A stretch of DNA of 64,000 bases from Collinsella sp. AM34-10 (lineage in GTDB: Bacteria; Actinomycetota; Coriobacteriia; Coriobacteriales; Coriobacteriaceae), in NCBI RefSeq assembly GCF_003469185.1, contig NZ_QSIL01000006.1, forward strand, positions 107,053 through 171,052, in the 5' to 3' direction. The notes under the pieces were generated by a model. The model saw only the letters and a list, made by a program, of their open reading frames with translations. It did not search any database and was not told the DNA's origin. This document shows, one piece after another, positions 7,715 through 17,945 of the stretch. Every line of letters starts with the position of its first letter. Position 1 is the first letter of the stretch. The translations under genes and the position numbers were made by a program.

Positions 7715-8530
7715 TTAGCTGTGGCGGTACTCGGCGATGATGAAGTCGATGTCGGTTTGAAGGGTATCCAGGTTTGCCAAGCGCTCTTTGTCGGCAGGGC
7801 GCGTGCGGTAGTAGTACGGCGTCATCTGGAACACCGCCTCGATGTCGGCCTGGGTCTGGAGCGTAATGTTCGCAGACACCCGCTGCGTTCCGATTAACTC
7901 AAGCTCGGTAGTCTGCGGCAGCTTCTCGTCGTTAAGGTACGGCGTATCGTAGAGCACTTCCTTAAGCCCAAACAGATGACGGGCACCCGGCACCACGGTG
8001 TAGAGCGAGCCCTCCGGCGCCAGCACGCGGGCAAACTCGCGCTCGTTAAAGGGAGCGAAGAGCTCGGTCACCATATCGAAGGCGCCATCGGCCACAGGGA
8101 TGTCCTTCATGTTGGCTACGAAATAGGTCGCATCGTCGCGCTTGGCGGCCAGGCGCACCATCTCTTTGCCCAGGTCAAAGCCGTAAGCATCCACGCCCGG
8201 CACCGCACCCATGGCGCTGGTGTAATAGCCCTCGCCACAGCAAATATCGAGCAACGTCATGGGGCAGTTCGTAGACGCGGCACGTCCAGACACCCGCTCG
8301 CGCACCAGCTCGACCATCGCATCGCGCAACGGCGCATAGTAACCGCGGTTCAGAAAGTCGCGACGGCTGCGTGCCTGCGACTTGGGATCGCCCATGGAGT
8401 CGCCGCTCTTGGACGAGCGCAGGAGATAGTGATAGCCCTCGCGCGCACGGTCAAACCGGTGCCCACCCGCGCATGCAGCACCGCGTTCGTCATCCACCAG
8501 CGGCTCATGGCAAACGGGACACAACAACAT
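7715..8530 (-). CDS. rlmA: RlmA-type 23S rRNA guanine methyltransferase
   Basis: A 271-residue protein, the same length as E. coli RlmA. The N-terminal zinc site is CPVCHEPL with a later C and H (CAGGHRFD), followed by the family segment AREGYHYLL. The SAM motif is LLDICCGEGYYTSAM (about 94-108), and the post-I acidic YGFDLGKEM follows. RlmA enzymes methylate N1 of a guanine in helix 35 of 23S rRNA (G745 or G748, linked to macrolide response). Its stop is followed at once by the family C palindrome. Confidence 0.85.
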   Translation of the reverse strand: MLLCPVCHEPLVDDERGAACAGGHRFDRAREGYHYLLRSSKSGDSMGDPKSQARSRRDFLNRGYYAPLRDAMVELVRERVSGRAASTNCPMTLLDICCGEGYYTSAMGAVPGVDAYGFDLGKEMVRLAAKRDDATYFVANMKDIPVADGAFDMVTELFAPFNEREFARVLAPEGSLYTVVPGARHLFGLKEVLYDTPYLNDEKLPQTTELELIGTQRVSANITLQTQADIEAVFQMTPYYYRTRPADKERLANLDTLQTDIDFIIAEYRHS

Positions 8531-8587
8531 GGCAACTCCTTAGCGCGAACAACACAACGCCCACCATTGTCGCACGCCTTCCCCGCC

Positions 8588-8643
8588 TAGTCATTGGGGA
8601 CGTTCTTGAATGAGTAATCGTTTTAGAACGTCCCCAATGACTA
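8588..8643. repeat. Palindromic element, family B, copy 1
   Basis: Perfect 19-bp arms (TAGTCATTGGGGACGTTCT and its inverse) with an 18-bp middle. It lies between the divergent starts of rlmA and the MATE gene, so it is not a terminator of either. Two more copies lie at 22378 and 29265. Confidence 0.85.
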
Positions 8644-8708
8644 GTCGATTAGGAGTATCATCGTCTGCGCAAATAAGCACGATATAGCATGTTAGAGATT
8701 GAGAGCGT

Positions 8709-10091
8709 ATGGCTGATACCGCATCTAAGCACATCGATATGACCACCGGCTCGCTGTGGCGCAATATTCCCCTGTTCGCCTTCCCCGTGGCCGCCACGAG
8801 CATCTTGGAGCAGCTGTCGAACCTCATCGCCACGGTCATCATCGGCAACTTCTCGGGCGACCAGGGAACCCTCGCCATGGCGGCGGTCGGCTCCAATGTT
8901 CCGCTTACCAGTCTTATGCTCAACCTGTTTATTGGCATGTCGCTTGGCTCCAACGTGGTCATCGCCAACGCTATCGGCCGCAACGATCAGAATATGGTCA
9001 ACCGCGCCGTCCATACCTCGATTTTAATGGCGCTCGTGGGTTTTATCGTCATCGCGCTGGGCGAGATCTTTGCCGAGCCCATGCTCGCCGCCCTCAACGT
9101 TCCCGCCGAAACCATGCCGCTCGCTTCGCTCTACCTGCGCGTCTTTTTGCTGAGCATGCCCTCGATCTTGCTCTACAACTTTGAGGCTGCGATCTTCCGC
9201 TCCGTCGGCATCACCCGCATGCCGCTGCAGGCGCTTGCCGTGTCCACCGTCCTCAACATTGGCCTGGACCTCATCTTTGTCCCCGTACTCCACTGGGGTG
9301 TCGCGGGCGTCGCCATCGCCACCGCCATCGCCTACACCGTCAGCGCCGCTACGCTCTTTATCCGCCTGCTCAAGACCGACTCCGTCGTCCGCGTCACCCC
9401 GCGCGACTTAGGCTTAGACCCCGTCGCCCTCAAGCGCATCGTCAAGATCGGCCTGCCCGCCGGCATCCAAAGCGCCGTCTTTGCCGTCGCCAACATCATC
9501 ATCCAGTCTGCCATCAACAGCCTGGGCACCGAGGTCATGGCGGCATCGAGCGCCGCCATGAGCTTGGAGTACGTGTGCTACAACTTGCTCAACAGCTTTA
9601 GCCAGGCTTGCACCACCTTTGTGGGACAAAACCACGGCGCCCGCCAGATCGACCGCTGCACCAAGACGCTCAAGGTTTGCCTGGTCGAAGGCGGTATCGT
9701 TGCACTCACCACAATTATCGTTATTGTCGGCCTGGGGCGCGAAATCTTGTCGCTCTTTAACAGCGATCCCAACATCGTCTCGATCGGCTATATCCGCGTG
9801 TGTTCGATCTTCCCGGCGTACGCCTTTAGCATGTTCTACGAAAACATGTCCGGCTACCTACGCGGCTTTGGTATCTCGCTCACGCCCGCCCTCATCACCA
9901 TGATCTGCGTCTGCGGCATCCGCTTCTATTGGGTGTTCTGCGTGTTCCCGCACTTCCGCACCTTTGCGAACATCATGATGGTCTACCCCATCAGCCTGGG
10001 CACCACGGCGTTCTTTATGGTCGTGGCGGTACTACTCTGCCACCCGGCACGCACCTATCGCGCCACCCAAGCCAAAGCGACAGCCCGCTAA
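8709..10091 (+). CDS. MATE family multidrug/Na+ exporter
   Basis: A 460-residue integral membrane protein with about twelve helices in two MatE repeats. The first begins TGSLWRNIPLFAFPVAATSI and contains VIIGNFSG; the second begins IVKIGLPAGIQSAVFAVANI. MATE proteins expel cationic drugs or metabolites using Na+ or H+ gradients. It starts at ATG 8709 with only a weak GAGAG site. Alone on its strand, its upstream region carries palindrome B1. The substrate is unknown. Confidence 0.9.
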   Translation: MADTASKHIDMTTGSLWRNIPLFAFPVAATSILEQLSNLIATVIIGNFSGDQGTLAMAAVGSNVPLTSLMLNLFIGMSLGSNVVIANAIGRNDQNMVNRAVHTSILMALVGFIVIALGEIFAEPMLAALNVPAETMPLASLYLRVFLLSMPSILLYNFEAAIFRSVGITRMPLQALAVSTVLNIGLDLIFVPVLHWGVAGVAIATAIAYTVSAATLFIRLLKTDSVVRVTPRDLGLDPVALKRIVKIGLPAGIQSAVFAVANIIIQSAINSLGTEVMAASSAAMSLEYVCYNLLNSFSQACTTFVGQNHGARQIDRCTKTLKVCLVEGGIVALTTIIVIVGLGREILSLFNSDPNIVSIGYIRVCSIFPAYAFSMFYENMSGYLRGFGISLTPALITMICVCGIRFYWVFCVFPHFRTFANIMMVYPISLGTTAFFMVVAVLLCHPARTYRATQAKATAR

Positions 10092-10118
10092 ACACCGCAC
10101 TCAACGCCACGCTAGTCA

Positions 10119-10985
10119 TTAATTGACAATATGCGAGCTCATATAGTCGATAAAGCGCCTCGTGGCGATAGGCATGGTGTCCCAGCTGCGCCAGGCTGCC
10201 ACTACGTCGCGCGAGGGTGCGTGCACGATGGGCCGCACACAAATATCGGCTCGCATGCCCTCCACAGTACGACGGTAGAGCATGCTCACGCCTAGGCCCT
10301 CCTCCACCATCGCCATGATGGTGTAGTCGTCAGTCACCTCACTCGTCACGTGCGGTGACAGCCCATGCATTGCGAATGCATCGAGCACCAGGCTCTGTTC
10401 GCCCTCATCCAGCAGTACAAACGGCTCGGACGCCAGGTCGGCGAGCGTCACCCTTTCCTTTGCCGTCAGCGGATGCGCGGCCGGCAACAGCGCCACCAAC
10501 TCATCGTGATAGACCACGCGCTTCTGAAGCCCCGTGGTAAATCCGCGTGCCGTAAAGCAAAAGTCAACCACGCCATCGTGCACCCACTGGGCGTTGCGCG
10601 TGTAATCACCCTGCTTGAGGGTAAAGCGTACGCCCGGGTGCAGCGCACCAAAGTCGCGGATCACACGCGGCAGCACGGTACGACTCACGTTGGTGAACGT
10701 CGCAATACGAATATCAGTCGAAGAGAGCCCCAGCAGCTCCTGGCGCTTGCCCTCAAGCTCGGCCTCGGCGGTCACAATCTGGCGCAGGAACGGCAGGTAC
10801 TGTTTGCCGTCGCGCGTAAGCGACACACCCTGCTTGCCGCGCTCGATAAGCGTGGTACCCAGCTCGCGCTCGAGCGCCTTGACGGCCTGGCTCACCGCGC
10901 TTTGTGTGTAGCCCAGCTCGTCCGCTGCACGTTTCAGACTGCCGCAATCGACCACCATACAAACAATCTGATACCGCGATGCCAT
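10119..10985 (-). CDS. LysR family regulator
   Basis: A 288-residue protein with the LysR helix-turn-helix at the N terminus (SLKRAADELGYTQSAVSQAVKALERELGTTL, about 16-46) and a periplasmic-fold effector domain from about 90. A GGAGG site precedes the ATG. It is divergent from the DMT exporter at 11144 over 158 bp, the classic arrangement in which a LysR protein controls its neighbour. The effector is unknown. Confidence 0.9.
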   Translation of the reverse strand: MASRYQIVCMVVDCGSLKRAADELGYTQSAVSQAVKALERELGTTLIERGKQGVSLTRDGKQYLPFLRQIVTAEAELEGKRQELLGLSSTDIRIATFTNVSRTVLPRVIRDFGALHPGVRFTLKQGDYTRNAQWVHDGVVDFCFTARGFTTGLQKRVVYHDELVALLPAAHPLTAKERVTLADLASEPFVLLDEGEQSLVLDAFAMHGLSPHVTSEVTDDYTIMAMVEEGLGVSMLYRRTVEGMRADICVRPIVHAPSRDVVAAWRSWDTMPIATRRFIDYMSSHIVN

Positions 10986-11143
10986 CGTGCCTCCACATCA
11001 ATGCAGCCGTAAAACGTTTTGCCAGCGCTTTTCGCACCTACTTTAGCATTTCTTAATCATACTGAAGATACATTCGCTTTACTACATCCACATCTGAGAG
11101 CAGAATCCTTTGTGCGAAACCGTTCTGTAACAAAAGGAGTCCC

Positions 11144-12046
11144 ATGGATCGCAAAAAAGCAATCGCGCTCTCATTTTCCGTTCCCGTCGCATGGGGCTTT
11201 TCGTATCCCCTCATGAAGATCGGCATGGACAGCATGAACGCCACGAGCATCGTTGCGCTGCGCTGCATCATCGCCTTTGCGGCCTGTCTGCTGCTCTTCC
11301 ACAAGCACGCGTTGCGCATCAACCGCGACCTTATGGTTCGCGCCGCCATCATCGGTGCCATCATGGCATCCGAGCTCACGTGCATGTGCCTGGGCTCCAG
11401 CCTCACCTCCGCCTCCACCGCCGGCTTTTTGCAGAGCCTGACAGTCGTAATCGTGCCGTTTGCCAACGCAGCCCTGCTGCGTCGCGCCCCCGAGCGCAAG
11501 GTGCTCGTCGGCACCGCCATCGTCACCTGCGGCATGCTGCTGCTCTCGGGCGCCGACTTTACCAGCCTGAATCCCGGCGCAATCATCATGCTGCTCTCGG
11601 CTTTTATCTATGCCAGCCACATTATCGTGGCCAAGCGCTTTGTCGAGGAAGTCGATCCGCTTGCTCTGGGCGTTTGGCAGCTGGGCTTCGGCGGCTTATT
11701 CTCGGGTATCGCCGCATTCACCTTTGGCGGTTTCACGCTTCCCGGCACGCCTAGCGAGATTGTCGTTGTCGTCGCGCTCGCACTCATCTGCTCTGCCTAT
11801 GGCTTTATCACCCAAACGCTCGTGCAGCCCCACGTGCCTGCCGAGACCACCGGCTTCGCCTTCTCGCTCGAGCCGGTCTGCTCCGCCGTCTTCTCGTTCT
11901 TCCTGGTCGGCGAGGTTCTGAGCCCCATCGCCTTCTTTGGCGCCGCCCTCATCCTAACCGGCGTCATGGTGGCAACCGTCGAGCTTCCGCGCCTTCGCGC
12001 ACATGGACACACCCGTATGGCAGGAGCGCCCGAGCACGTCTCGTAG
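11144..12046 (+). CDS. DMT/EamA family transporter
   Basis: A 300-residue protein with about ten helices in two EamA repeats, beginning ALSFSVPVAWGFSYPLMKIG and ending with the EPVCSAVFSFFLVGEVL signature of the second repeat. AAAAGGAG precedes the ATG. Members export metabolites or amino acids. The divergent LysR gene at 10119 probably regulates it. The intergenic stretch at 11040-11100 is AT-rich and suits LysR boxes. Confidence 0.88.
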   Translation: MDRKKAIALSFSVPVAWGFSYPLMKIGMDSMNATSIVALRCIIAFAACLLLFHKHALRINRDLMVRAAIIGAIMASELTCMCLGSSLTSASTAGFLQSLTVVIVPFANAALLRRAPERKVLVGTAIVTCGMLLLSGADFTSLNPGAIIMLLSAFIYASHIIVAKRFVEEVDPLALGVWQLGFGGLFSGIAAFTFGGFTLPGTPSEIVVVVALALICSAYGFITQTLVQPHVPAETTGFAFSLEPVCSAVFSFFLVGEVLSPIAFFGAALILTGVMVATVELPRLRAHGHTRMAGAPEHVS

Positions 12047-12072
12047 GCCCCGTTCTTCATACAGCCGTGTCA

Positions 12073-12118
12073 TAAAGGCAACCGGTGCGCCTTTACAATA
12101 GATGCCAACAGAGCATCT
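12073..12118 (+). other. Two short hairpins between the DMT gene and ung
   Basis: TAAAGGC/GCCTTTA (12073-12095), then AGATGC/GCATCT (12100-12118). The first may be a weak terminator for the transporter. The second lies in the ung leader, 16 bp before its start. Confidence 0.4.
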
Positions 12119-12134
12119 ACCATAAAGGAGCCCC

Positions 12135-12860
12135 ATGGACACCGCAACCCGCGACCACAACATAGCAACTTGGTTGGGCGATGCGCCGCAGCCGGTACGT
12201 GACACTACGAACCAGCTGCTCGAGCGTATCGCCCTTTTGCGTGCCGAGCAGACCATCTACCCGGCACAAGACGACATCCTCAATGCCCTCGCCTACACGC
12301 CGGCCGACCAGGTCAAGGTTGTCATCTTGGGTCAAGATCCCTATCACGGACCCAACCAGGCAATGGGGCTGTCGTTTTCGGTCCCCACGACGCAAACCAA
12401 GTTGCCGCCGAGCCTGCGCAACATCTATAAGGAACTCAAAGCCGATCTGGGTTGCCCCATTCCCGCCACGGGAGACCTAACACCATGGGCACAACAGGGC
12501 GTCCTGCTCCTCAACACCACGCTCACCGTGCGCGAGCATGCCGCGAACTCGCACGCCAAACTGGGCTGGAGCACGCTCACCGACTACGTTATCGAACGCT
12601 GCTGCCAGCTGCCCCAGCCGGTAGTCTTTTTGGCATGGGGTCGCTTTGCCCAGCAGATGGTCGAAGGCAAGCTCGTCGCAGTCGGCGCGGGCAAGGCAAC
12701 CGACAAGTTCTGTCTGGCCTCCACGCACCCCTCGCCGCTTTCGGCCAACCGTGCCACGGCAGAACTCCCCGCCTTTATGGGGTCGCGTCCCTTCTCGGCA
12801 GCCAATCGGCTACTCGAACAGCACAGCTCGACCCCCGTCAACTGGACTTGCCTCGGCTAA
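12135..12860 (+). CDS. ung: Uracil-DNA glycosylase, family 1
   Basis: A 241-residue protein with the family 1 catalytic motif VVILGQDPYHGPNQAMGLSF (about 61-80; Asp acts as the base), the LLLNTTLTV segment and the DNA-intercalating HPSPLSANR loop. It removes uracil from DNA in base excision repair. AAAGGAG precedes the ATG. The length fits the family. Convergent with the dehydrogenase at 12911, separated by a strong terminator. Confidence 0.95.
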   Translation: MDTATRDHNIATWLGDAPQPVRDTTNQLLERIALLRAEQTIYPAQDDILNALAYTPADQVKVVILGQDPYHGPNQAMGLSFSVPTTQTKLPPSLRNIYKELKADLGCPIPATGDLTPWAQQGVLLLNTTLTVREHAANSHAKLGWSTLTDYVIERCCQLPQPVVFLAWGRFAQQMVEGKLVAVGAGKATDKFCLASTHPSPLSANRATAELPAFMGSRPFSAANRLLEQHSSTPVNWTCLG

Positions 12861-12875
12861 AAATCGATATATCAA

Positions 12876-12909
12876 AAACGCGCCCGACGGCTTTCCATCG
12901 GGCGCGTTT
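12876..12909. terminator. Bidirectional terminator between ung and the dehydrogenase
   Basis: Perfect 12-bp stem AAACGCGCCCGA with its inverse, loop of 10 nt, A run on the left and T run on the right. It serves both converging genes. Confidence 0.9.
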
Positions 12910-12910
12910 C

Positions 12911-13591
12911 CTATTCGGGCCAAATAAATTGCGTGCGGCCGGCCTCGCCGCCATCGATCAACAGACTCTGTCCGGTCATAAACCGATTGGTCACGCCCAC
13001 AAAGTAGATCCACTCGGCGATCTCTTGGGCGGTGGCCCAGCGCTTAAGCGGCGTGAGCTCCATAATCTGGTTCCACAGGTGTTCGTCTTCCATCACGCAA
13101 CGGTTGAGCGGCGTGATAACGCCGCCCGGGTCCACACTGTTGGCGATGGCCTGCGGTGCCAGGCGGTTTGCAAGGTTCTTGGTGTAGGCGATAACGCCGC
13201 CCTTGCTGGCGGCATAGACGGGAAACTCCGAACCCGTATGGCCGCTCGCCGAGCCCACATTGACCACGGATTTGATAGCCGGCGCCGGCTTGGCGACAAG
13301 CCCCTCCCCCACAAAAGCGTAGCGCTCGGTCACGTTGATGGTGCCACACAGGTTGGCGGCGATATCGTCGGCCGAATCCTGCGTACCGGCGACGTTCACG
13401 ATCACTTGGGGTTCAAGGTCGCCCGGAAACGAGCCCGGCTTGCAGACATCAACAATCAGATGGCGGTAGCGCTCGTGTTCGATCGCCGCCGGCAGCAGAT
13501 CAAAGCCCACGACCTCGTGGCCCTCATCCAAAAAGCGCTGCACGCATGTGGCTCCGATACCGCCCGAAGCGCCCGTGATCAAAACCCGCAT
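12911..13591 (-). CDS. Short-chain dehydrogenase/reductase
   Basis: A 226-residue SDR. The cofactor-binding GASGGIGA lies at 7-14 and the catalytic YAASKGG (Tyr and Lys) at about 130-136. The acidic residue after strand 2 (FDLL) favours NAD. The ribosome site AAGGAG overlaps the end of the transporter gene upstream (9-bp gap), so the two are one operon. The substrate is unknown, and linkage to the queuosine-type transporter may be incidental. Confidence 0.88.
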   Translation of the reverse strand: MRVLITGASGGIGATCVQRFLDEGHEVVGFDLLPAAIEHERYRHLIVDVCKPGSFPGDLEPQVIVNVAGTQDSADDIAANLCGTINVTERYAFVGEGLVAKPAPAIKSVVNVGSASGHTGSEFPVYAASKGGVIAYTKNLANRLAPQAIANSVDPGGVITPLNRCVMEDEHLWNQIMELTPLKRWATAQEIAEWIYFVGVTNRFMTGQSLLIDGGEAGRTQFIWPE

Positions 13592-13600
13592 ACTTGCTCC

Positions 13601-14323
13601 TTAGGCGGTTGCGTGGCGCTCGAGGTACTCGGAACCCACATTCTCGCGCTCCCAGCCGCGCACGACCTTGTAGCCCACGGGGCTTAGGAAGACCTCACAC
13701 AGCAGCTCGGCAACAGCGCCGGTCAGCGAGCACATAAGGACCTGCACCCAGGTCCAGCCAAAGAACGTGTGGCTTACCACAATGGCAAAGACCAGGTTGT
13801 CGATAAACTGGCCAACACCCGTAGACACATAGGAGCGGAAGGCAAAGCTCGCAAAGTTATTCTTTTTGAGCATACGACCGAGCGACTGGTTGAGCGTGGA
13901 GTTAACCACGGCAGAAACGAGCATTGCCAGCGAAGAGCCCAGCACCACGTACCAGGTGCCGCCGATGGTGGCGTTAAGGGCAGTGTTGACCTCGATCATG
14001 CCCGTGTCGTAGTAGGCGCCCCACATGCCGGGCGTGAGCGAGCATGCCCAAAAGCACAGACTCACGGCCAGATTGACCAGCAGCGCGAGGATAGAGATTT
14101 TGATGGATGCCTTGGCGCCAAAGCGCTTGCAGATCATGTCCTGGCACAAAAACGAAACCCAGCTCACCACAAAGCCACAGTCGAGCGCCAGATACGGCAG
14201 GCTGATGAGCTCTTTGTTGGCCAGCAGGTTCATCATGATGACGCTCACGAAAAACAGCGAAACCGTTGCCGCGGGAATGCTCCGCAACAGGACCTTGTAG
14301 TCCTCCATGACCTTCTTGATCAT
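13601..14323 (-). CDS. YhhQ/VUT family transporter, queuosine-precursor type
   Basis: A 240-residue protein with about six helices. Family marks are MNLLANKELISLPYLALDCG (about 31-50) and FLCQDMICKRFGAKASIKIS, corresponding to the conserved D-x-[IV] and FG-x4-R region of YhhQ. YhhQ imports queuosine precursors (preQ0/preQ1) for tRNA modification. It heads a two-gene operon with the dehydrogenase. A nested hairpin in its leader (14351-14379) could be regulatory. Confidence 0.82.
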   Translation of the reverse strand: MIKKVMEDYKVLLRSIPAATVSLFFVSVIMMNLLANKELISLPYLALDCGFVVSWVSFLCQDMICKRFGAKASIKISILALLVNLAVSLCFWACSLTPGMWGAYYDTGMIEVNTALNATIGGTWYVVLGSSLAMLVSAVVNSTLNQSLGRMLKKNNFASFAFRSYVSTGVGQFIDNLVFAIVVSHTFFGWTWVQVLMCSLTGAVAELLCEVFLSPVGYKVVRGWERENVGSEYLERHATA

Positions 14324-14350
14324 TATGTACTCCTTTGGTTTTAGGTTTAA

Positions 14351-14379
14351 CGAGCAGGATATCGGACCCGAACTGCTCG
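14351..14379 (-). promoter_or_regulatory. Nested hairpin in the transporter leader
   Basis: Outer stem CGAGCAG/CTGCTCG encloses an inner TCGG/CCGA, about 27 bp before the start codon of the YhhQ-type gene. The sequence does not fit the preQ1-I consensus, and no known riboswitch is recognised with confidence. Confidence 0.35.
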
Positions 14380-14443
14380 GACGCCCCGGTCTTGAGACGA
14401 CGGTGGGTATGATAGCCGCTCACACGGCATCAGGCAAGCAAAC

Positions 14444-14473
14444 GGCGCGGCAGCCCCGCAGGACCACCGCGCC
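14444..14473 (-). terminator. Possible prfC terminator
   Basis: GGCGCGG pairs with CCGCGCC just past the prfC stop, followed on the minus strand only by GTTTGC. The stem is moderate and the T tract poor. Confidence 0.4.
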
Positions 14474-14479
14474 GATGCG

Positions 14480-16093
<1,614 letters not shown>

Positions 16094-16236
16094 GCGGATC
16101 CTTTCTTGCATTGAGTGCATTACGTCGTTGTAACCGCACTATTGTAGCCGCGAAATCCCGCTCTAGGGCGCCTATCAGGACAAATTCATCAGTCAGAACG
16201 TGAACGGCTAGTTATCGAAAGTATTCTGCAGCAGAC

Positions 16237-16534
16237 TGTCTCAATCTGTAACAGCAGAGCTTATTTGCCCCCCCTATCTGTTACAGATTGAGACAAACGA
16301 ACTTGTCCGCCGGCACAATCTCAATCTGTAACACCTGGCCGCCCAAATTGGGTCTAGCTGTTACAAATCGAGATAAACGGAAAGGCAGGCAGCCAATGTC
16401 TCGTTCTGTAACATCTAGCCGCGCAAATCGACTCTTACTGTTACAGATTGAGACAAATAGGCAGGCGGGAAAATAACATCTCAATCTGTAACAGCTGGCG
16501 ACCAAAAACGGACCCAGATGTTACAGATTGAGAT
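16237..16534. repeat. Array of four hairpins from eight alternating 16-17 bp repeats
   Basis: TCTCAATCTGTAACA-type arms start at 16237, 16318, 16397 and 16478. The inverse TGTTACAGATTGAGA arms start at 16279, 16359, 16439 and 16519, exactly 80 bp apart. Every loop is exactly 25 nt and every gap between hairpins is 22 nt. Arms are nearly invariant (variants only in L3 and R2). Loops 2-4 share a degenerate CTGGCCGC-CAAAT pattern, so the whole unit derives from one ancestral palindrome. Confidence 0.92.
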
Positions 16535-16581
16535 TGTTTTGGAGCAAGCGCGGCGCCGATGGTCTATTCCACATTTAGCTC

Positions 16582-16632
16582 TTGCATAACTGTGCATAGT
16601 GTATATATACTGTGCTTACCGGTTATATACAC
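16582..16632 (+). promoter_or_regulatory. Promoter and GntR-type operator
   Basis: TTGCAT (16582) and TATACT (16606) are 18 bp apart, a plausible sigma-70 promoter. GTGTATATA (16599-16607) and its perfect inverse TATATACAC (16624-16632) overlap and follow the -10, an arrangement expected for autorepression by a YtrA-type GntR protein. Confidence 0.6.
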
Positions 16633-16659
16633 GTGTAGCCCAACAGCTAAGGAGCCGCT

Positions 16660-17040
16660 GTGGGCATCATCCTATCCAATTCGAGCGATAAGCCCATCTA
16701 CGAGCAGATAACCTCGCAGGTCAAAGCTCAGATCTTATCGGGCACGCTCGCTGCGGGAGCCAAACTCCCCAGCATCCGTGCACTCGCGAGCGACCTGGGC
16801 GTGAGCGTAATCACCACCAAGCGCGCCTACGCCGACCTAGAGCAACTCGGGTTTATCTGCACCGTGCAGGGCAAGGGCTGCTTTGTCGCCGAGGGCAACC
16901 AGGAACTCTTGCGCGAAAACCAGCTCTGCCATATCGAAGAGCTACTTGCGAAAGCGGCGAGCCAAGCCGAAACCCTGGGCGTCACGCGCGACAAACTGCA
17001 CGAGATGCTCGACCTGGTAGCCCCCGAAACCATGCAGTAG
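16660..17040 (+). CDS. GntR family regulator, YtrA type
   Basis: GTG start six bases after AAGGAG. Product 126 residues. The N-terminal winged helix (PIYEQITSQVKAQILSGTLA, then LPSIRALASDLGVSVITTKR) is followed by only a short helical tail, the hallmark of the YtrA subfamily. YtrA-type repressors control the ABC genes that follow them, as here (23-bp gap). An inverted GTGTATATA operator lies over its own promoter. Confidence 0.9.
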   Translation: MGIILSNSSDKPIYEQITSQVKAQILSGTLAAGAKLPSIRALASDLGVSVITTKRAYADLEQLGFICTVQGKGCFVAEGNQELLRENQLCHIEELLAKAASQAETLGVTRDKLHEMLDLVAPETMQ

Positions 17041-17063
17041 CCATCTGCAAGAAAGGCTATACC

Positions 17064-17945
17064 ATGCAAAACCTTTTAGAACTCAAAGGCATCTCACGCC
17101 GTGTGAGCGACCGCTTTTCACTACGCGACGTCACGCTCGCTGTGGAGCCCGGCCAGATCGTTGGCTTTGTAGGCGCAAACGGCGCCGGCAAGACAACGAC
17201 CATTCGCGCCGCGCTCGGGCTTATAAAGCTCGATGCCGGCGAGGTGCACCTGTTTGGGCAGCGCTGTGGCGCCGACGCGCCCGATGAATCGCAACGCCAT
17301 CTACGCTCCCGCGTCGGTCTTGTCCTGGACACGTGCCCCTTCCCCTCCACGCTCAGGGTGGGCCAGATCGAGTCGCTCGTAGGCCCGGCGTACCCCACAT
17401 GGGACCGCGAAACGTTCGCCGGATTCATCAACCGATTTGGCCTCGATCCCAAGACAAAGGTCAAGGACCTCTCCCGCGGCATGGGCATGAAACTGCAGCT
17501 TGCCTGTGCACTCAGCCACAATGCCAAGCTGCTCGTTTTGGACGAAGCCACCGCGGGCCTCGATCCCATGGCACGCGAGGAACTGCTTGATGAGCTGCTT
17601 GCCTTTGTCGCCGACGGCCAGCACAGCGTGTTACTCTCGAGCCACATTACGTCCGACCTCGATCGCACCGCTGATCGCGTCATCTGCATCGAAAATGGCT
17701 CGATTATTTTTGACCTGCCGCGCGAGGACATTACCGACCGCGCCGGCATCGCCCACTGCACCCAAGCACAGGCCGCCGAGCTTATGGCTTGCGTCGAAGG
17801 CGCCCGTGCCGCCCACCACGCCTATAGCGTGGACGTGCTCGTGCCCAACCGTCACGAAGCGCTCGAGGCCTTTCCCGAGATTCCCTGCGATCGGGCAACC
17901 ATTGATGACTATCTTCGCCTCACGCTGAAAGGGGCTTCGAAATGA
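17064..17945 (+). CDS. ABC transporter ATPase
   Basis: A 293-residue protein. Walker A is GANGAGKTT (about 38-46). The signature is LSRGMGMKLQLACAL, a degenerate LSGGQ typical of ABC-2 exporters controlled by YtrA-type regulators. Walker B is LLVLDEATAGLDP. The C-terminal 80 residues form an extra domain common in such ATPases. The stop overlaps the next start (ATGA), so it is translationally coupled to the permease. Role: drives efflux, possibly of membrane-active peptides; inferred. Confidence 0.9.
   Translation: MQNLLELKGISRRVSDRFSLRDVTLAVEPGQIVGFVGANGAGKTTTIRAALGLIKLDAGEVHLFGQRCGADAPDESQRHLRSRVGLVLDTCPFPSTLRVGQIESLVGPAYPTWDRETFAGFINRFGLDPKTKVKDLSRGMGMKLQLACALSHNAKLLVLDEATAGLDPMAREELLDELLAFVADGQHSVLLSSHITSDLDRTADRVICIENGSIIFDLPREDITDRAGIAHCTQAQAAELMACVEGARAAHHAYSVDVLVPNRHEALEAFPEIPCDRATIDDYLRLTLKGASK

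Larger units (their letters stand above)
16094..16659. other. Gene-free 566-bp gap holding a hairpin array and a regulated promoter
   Basis: No convincing reading frame exists here. It contains the prfC upstream region (16094-16236), an array of eight alternating repeats (16237-16534) and the promoter/operator of the GntR gene (16582-16632). Confidence 0.7.

Noticed and set aside
14324-14400. Known preQ1-I riboswitch
   Set aside because: The hairpin lacks the conserved loop and A-rich tail of the class; kept only as an unnamed leader structure.
16237-16534. CRISPR array
   Set aside because: Repeats alternate in orientation, are only 16-17 bp, the spacers are 22 and 25 bp and partly related to each other, and no cas gene is near.
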